Positions 61,179 through 64,000 of a stretch of DNA of 64,000 nt are shown here, piece by piece; the first letter of the stretch is position 1, and each line of letters begins with the position of its first letter. The stretch is from Amycolatopsis tucumanensis (GTDB lineage Bacteria > Actinomycetota > Actinomycetes > Mycobacteriales > Pseudonocardiaceae), in the NCBI RefSeq assembly GCF_021654135.1, contig NZ_JAKGSD010000019.1:47886-111885 (forward strand). Direction: 5' to 3'. The notes beneath the pieces are model-generated. The model saw only the letters and a list, made by a program, of their open reading frames with translations, had not been told where the DNA came from and did no database searches. The position numbers were made by a program, and so were the translations under genes.

Positions 61179-62632
61179 CGTGCTGTCGAGTCCTCGTCCT
61201 CGGGCTGGTCCGGCCCGTCACGGCGGATGCGCCGGGCTTCCTTGCGCTCGGCGGCCGACACGCGGTTGTTCTGCTCCAGCCGCACGTCGGTGCCCCGGCC
61301 CGTCATGTGCGCCGCCACGCCCGGCGTGGAGGGCTCCCACTCGAAGGTGATGTTGCCGATCGTCACTGGACATCCCGGCTCGGCGCCGCGCTTGGCCAGC
61401 GCGTCCTCGACACCCAGCCGGTTGAGCCGGTCCGCGAGGTAACCCACGGCCTCGTCGTTGCCGAAGTCGGTCTGCCGGATCCACCGCTCGGGACGCGCGC
61501 CCCGCACGATGAAGCCGCCCGGCTCCTCCGGGTCCTCCTCGATGGTGAAGCCCGAGTCGTCGACCGCCACCGGCCGCAGCACGATCCGCGTCGGCTCCGC
61601 CTCCGGCTGCGCCGCCCGGTACTTTTCGACCTCCTTGGCAAGCGCGAAGGTCAGCTCACGCAGGCCCTGGCGGGTCACCGTGGAAACCTCGAACACCGGC
61701 AGGCCACGCGCCTCGAACTCGCCACGCACCATCTCGGCCAGCTCGGCCGCGTCCGGCACGTCGATCTTGTTGAGCACCACGACCCGCGGGCGGGAGTCCA
61801 GCTCGCCGCCCAGCGCCGGGGTGTAGCGGGCCAGCTCGGCCTCGAGGGCGTCCACGTCGGACACCGGGTCACGGCCCGGGTCGTAGGTGGCGCAGTCGAC
61901 GACGTGCACGAGCACCGCGCAGCGCTCGATGTGGCGCAGGAAGTCCAGGCCGAGGCCCTTGCCCTCGCTCGCGCCGGGGAGCAGGCCGGGCACGTCGGCC
62001 ATCGTGAACACGGTGTCGCCCGCGTTCACCACGCCGAGGTTCGGCACCAGCGTCGTGAACGGGTAGTCGGCGATCTTCGGCTTGGCCGCGGACAGCACCG
62101 AGATCAGCGACGACTTGCCGGCCGACGGGAAGCCGAGCAGGCCGGCGTCGGCGACCGAACGCAGCTCCAGGACGAGGCTGCGCTCCTCGCCGGGCTCGCC
62201 GAGCAGGGCGAACCCGGGCGCCTTGCGGGCCTTGGACGCCAGCGCCGCGTTGCCGAGGCCGCCGCGCCCGCCCTGGGCGGCGACGAACGTCGTGCCCGGA
62301 CCGACCAGGTCCGCCAGGACCTCGCCGTCCTCGGACATCACGACGGTGCCGTCGGGCACCTTGAGTTCCAGGGTCTCGCCTGCCGCGCCCGCGCGGTGGC
62401 TGCCCTGGCCCTGGCGGCCGTTGGTGGCCTTGGCGTGCGGGTGGAAGTGGAAGTCGAGCAGCGTGTGCACGTTCGGGTCGACGACGAGTCGCACGTCGCC
62501 GCCGTTGCCGCCGTTGCCCCCGTCGGGGCCGCCGAGCGGCTTGAACTTCTCGCGGTGGATCGAGGCACAGCCGTGCCCGCCGTCGCCCGCGGCGACGTGG
62601 ATCACCGCGCGGTCAACGAACCGGGACGCCAT
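61175..62632 (-). CDS. obg: Obg-family GTPase
   Basis: The 485-residue ribosome-associated GTPase has a glycine-rich Obg fold (GGDGGHGCASIHREKFKP, GGPDGGNGGNGGDVRLVVD), a G domain with G1 GFPSAGKSS, G3 DVPGLLPGA and G4 NKID, and an Obg C-terminal domain with SGFTIEEDPEEPGGFIVRG. An acidic tail follows. Acts in ribosome assembly and stress control. Order rpmA-obg-proB is conserved in actinobacteria. ATG at 62632. Confidence 0.97.
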   Translation of the reverse strand: MASRFVDRAVIHVAAGDGGHGCASIHREKFKPLGGPDGGNGGNGGDVRLVVDPNVHTLLDFHFHPHAKATNGRQGQGSHRAGAAGETLELKVPDGTVVMSEDGEVLADLVGPGTTFVAAQGGRGGLGNAALASKARKAPGFALLGEPGEERSLVLELRSVADAGLLGFPSAGKSSLISVLSAAKPKIADYPFTTLVPNLGVVNAGDTVFTMADVPGLLPGASEGKGLGLDFLRHIERCAVLVHVVDCATYDPGRDPVSDVDALEAELARYTPALGGELDSRPRVVVLNKIDVPDAAELAEMVRGEFEARGLPVFEVSTVTRQGLRELTFALAKEVEKYRAAQPEAEPTRIVLRPVAVDDSGFTIEEDPEEPGGFIVRGARPERWIRQTDFGNDEAVGYLADRLNRLGVEDALAKRGAEPGCPVTIGNITFEWEPSTPGVAAHMTGRGTDVRLEQNNRVSAAERKEARRIRRDGPDQPEDEDSTAR

Positions 62633-62673
62633 CGTGAAGCCTCTTCTCGTTTCTTCGGAGGGATATCAGCCAT

Positions 62674-62727
62674 CTTCAGCAACAAGGGGCGGGACCGGAT
62701 CTGTTCCGGGCCCGCCCCTCGCTGAAG
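62674..62727 (-). terminator. Hairpin between rpmA and obg
   Basis: GGGGCGGG pairs with CCCGCCCC and CCGG with CCGG around a short loop; the outer arms CTTCAGC and GCTGAAG extend it. It lies 24 bp after the rpmA stop and may partly end the rplU-rpmA transcript before obg. Confidence 0.65.
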
Positions 62728-62751
62728 GTGCTGGGTTGTCTAGCCGGACCC

Positions 62752-63009
62752 TCAGGCCTCGGCCGGGACGATGTTGACCGTCTTGCGGCCACGCTTCGCG
62801 CCGAACTCGACGGTGCCCGCCGCGAGGGCGAACAGCGTGTCGTCGCCGCCACGGCCGACGTTCAGGCCGGGGTGGAACTTGGTGCCGCGCTGGCGGACCA
62901 GGATCTCACCGGCGTTCACGAGCTGACCGCCGTAGCGCTTGACGCCGAGGTACTGGGGGTTGGAGTCGCGCCCGTTGCGGGAGCTGGACGCACCCTTCTT
63001 GTGTGCCAT
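62752..63009 (-). CDS. rpmA: 50S ribosomal protein L27
   Basis: This 85-residue ribosomal protein starts MAHKKGASSSRNGRDSNPQYLG, the L27 N-terminus that reaches the peptidyl-transferase centre, and contains ILVRQRGTKFHPGLNVGRG. ATG start at 63009, 15 bp after rplU. Standard rplU-rpmA operon. Confidence 0.97.
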   Translation of the reverse strand: MAHKKGASSSRNGRDSNPQYLGVKRYGGQLVNAGEILVRQRGTKFHPGLNVGRGGDDTLFALAAGTVEFGAKRGRKTVNIVPAEA

Positions 63010-63024
63010 GGCTCCTGCAGCTCC

Positions 63025-63339
63025 TTACTTCGTGATTCCGGTGACCTCGACGCGGGTCAGCTTCTGACGGTGACCCTGCCGCTTGTGGTAGCCGGTCTTG
63101 TTCTTGAACTTGTGGATGCGGATCTTGGGACCCTTGGTCTGCTCGACGACCTTGCCGGTGACCGAGATCTTCGCGAGTGCTTCGGCATCCGCCGTGACAT
63201 CGCTGCCGTCGACGTACAGCACGGCGGGGAAAGAGTGCTCGGTGCCCGGCTTGCCCTCGAGCTTCTCGACCTCGACGACGTCGCCGACGGCCACCTTGTA
63301 CTGCTTGCCGCCGGTCTTGACGATCGCGTACGCCGACAC
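63025..63339 (-). CDS. rplU: 50S ribosomal protein L21
   Basis: This 104-residue ribosomal protein has AIVKTGGKQYKVAVGDVVEVEKL and the C-terminal KFKNKTGYHKRQGHRQKLTRV, both diagnostic of L21. GTG start at 63339 behind AGGAG. First gene of the L21-L27-Obg operon. Confidence 0.97.
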   Translation of the reverse strand: MSAYAIVKTGGKQYKVAVGDVVEVEKLEGKPGTEHSFPAVLYVDGSDVTADAEALAKISVTGKVVEQTKGPKIRIHKFKNKTGYHKRQGHRQKLTRVEVTGITK

Positions 63340-63448
63340 GGAAGTCTCCTGCTAACTCGACAATGGGTGAGGGCTTGCGCCACGTCCCGCTGTGTGCGGT
63401 CCGGTGATCGCGCCATAGCCCGTCCGGGGACGGGCCGTCTTACAGGTT

Positions 63449-63487
63449 ACGTGACGCCCCGGTGCCGGTTGACACCGGGGCTCACGT
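63449..63487 (-). terminator. Terminator after rne
   Basis: GCCCCGGTG pairs with CACCGGGGC around an 8-nt loop, with outer arms ACGTGA/TCACGT. It starts 8 bp after the rne stop. A second small hairpin (GCCCGTC/GACGGGC, 63418-63435) follows toward rplU. Confidence 0.7.
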
Positions 63488-63494
63488 AGGTGGA

Positions 63495-64000
63495 TCAGCT
63501 CTGGTCCGACGCGTGCACCGGGGGCCCGGCCGGGCGGGAGGCCGCGCGGCGCGGGCGCCGGCGGGCCGTCCTGGTGGCCGGGGTGGGCACGCTGACCTCG
63601 GGCGACGCCTCCTCCTGCCCGGTGGCTTCCGGGCTGGAGGTTTCCAGGGTGGGCGCCGGTCCGCCGGCCACGGGGCCGGCCGGGACGGTGGGGGCCTGCG
63701 GCTCGCCGGCGGCCTGGACGGGCTCCGGGGGCGCCGCGGGCCTGCGGGCGACGCGGCGGGTCCGGGCGCGGGAGGGCTTCGCCTGCTCCGCGGCGGGCTC
63801 ACCGGCCTGAGGCTGCGCCGAGGTGGGCTCGGGCGACGCCTGCTGAGCAGATTCAGGCTGGGCCGACACAGGCTGGGTCTGGGCCGAGGCAGTCTGCACC
63901 GACGCGGACCCGGCCGACCCAGGCCGGGGCGACGTGGGCTGGGCCGACGTGGGCTGGGCCGACGTGGGCTGGGCCGACGTGGGCTGGGCCGACGTGGGCG
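63495..64000 (-). CDS. rne: RNase E/G C-terminal part (runs off the window)
   Basis: The frame is open from the window edge to a stop at 63495-63497 and encodes a low-complexity tail rich in Ala, Pro, Ser, Gln and Arg. It includes several tandem SAQPT pentapeptides near the edge and ends RRRPRRAASRPAGPPVHASDQS. It carries no catalytic domain itself. Assignment as the rne 3' end rests on the conserved actinobacterial order rne-rplU-rpmA-obg and the Arg/Pro-rich tails of actinobacterial RNase E. The start lies outside the window. Confidence 0.7.
   Translation of the reverse strand, partial: PTSAQPTSAQPTSAQPTSAQPTSPRPGSAGSASVQTASAQTQPVSAQPESAQQASPEPTSAQPQAGEPAAEQAKPSRARTRRVARRPAAPPEPVQAAGEPQAPTVPAGPVAGGPAPTLETSSPEATGQEEASPEVSVPTPATRTARRRPRRAASRPAGPPVHASDQS

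Overview
The window is high-GC, densely coded actinobacterial DNA. GTG and TTG starts, overlapping stop/start codons and several leaderless-type promoters are common. The best fit is a Pseudonocardiaceae member close to Amycolatopsis. That guess rests on a DUF3558-type lipoprotein, a form I CO dehydrogenase operon, and a right half whose gene order (lepA, rpsT, holA, comEC/comEA, degV, octT-like, gpgP, rsfS, nadD, then proB, obg, rpmA, rplU, rne) parallels the Mycobacterium tuberculosis Rv2404c-Rv2444c block. The genus is an inference from gene content only.

Left third (1-17.7 kb). A truncated TetR gene is divergent from a Tat-exported cholesterol-oxidase-like flavoprotein, and a cytochrome P450 follows. 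Next come tRNA-Gly(GCC) and tRNA-Val(GAC), then an iron-box-controlled siderophore-interacting protein. The main unit is a leftward aerobic CO dehydrogenase operon, coxM-coxS-coxL-coxF(XdhC/YHS)-coxD(MoxR)-coxE(VWA), with a divergent LysR regulator. After it lie a SigE-type sigma factor with a membrane partner, a divergent azoR/marR pair, an acetyltransferase and hemW.

Sulfur block (17.8-26.4 kb, all rightward). A 28-residue leader peptide with a C-terminal Ala-Leu-Cys motif precedes sulfite reductase, a zinc-ribbon mini-protein, APS reductase, both ATP sulfurylase subunits, a sulfonate-type ABC importer and a sirohydrochlorin chelatase. Together these take sulfur in, activate and reduce it to sulfide, and supply the siroheme the reductase needs. 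No APS kinase gene is present, which fits an Fe-S APS reductase.

Middle (26.4-47.4 kb). This part holds a luciferase-like oxidoreductase, a DUF3558 lipoprotein with a helical partner, and an enoyl-CoA hydratase. A secreted or anchored RNase Sa-type ribonuclease sits with its barstar. An oxidoreductase, a hydrolase, a carboxymuconolactone decarboxylase-type protein, an APC transporter, a glycine-rich secreted protein, an XRE regulator and a glycosyltransferase follow. Then come tRNA-Val(CAC), nitronate monooxygenase, a TetR-controlled drug-efflux ABC pair, a flavin/F420-type oxidase, lepA, a methyltransferase, a VOC protein, an EamA transporter, rpsT and holA.

Right end (47.4-64 kb). thrC lies under a SAM-I riboswitch. 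It is followed by competence-type comEC/comEA, degV, a methylglucose-lipopolysaccharide-type octT/gpgP pair, rsfS, nadD, a RecQ helicase with a C-terminal phosphoribosyltransferase domain, an MHS transporter, proB, obg, rpmA, rplU and the 3' end of rne.

The most unusual feature is a set of degenerate tandem arrays that begin in the 3' end of a gene, stop codon included, and run on downstream. They follow the siderophore-interacting gene (16 units of 23 bp), coxD (about 140-bp units) and holA, and a decayed second cholesterol-oxidase tail lies behind the first gene. A second recurring pattern is a TANNNT hexamer exactly 6 nt before the start codon of eight genes.
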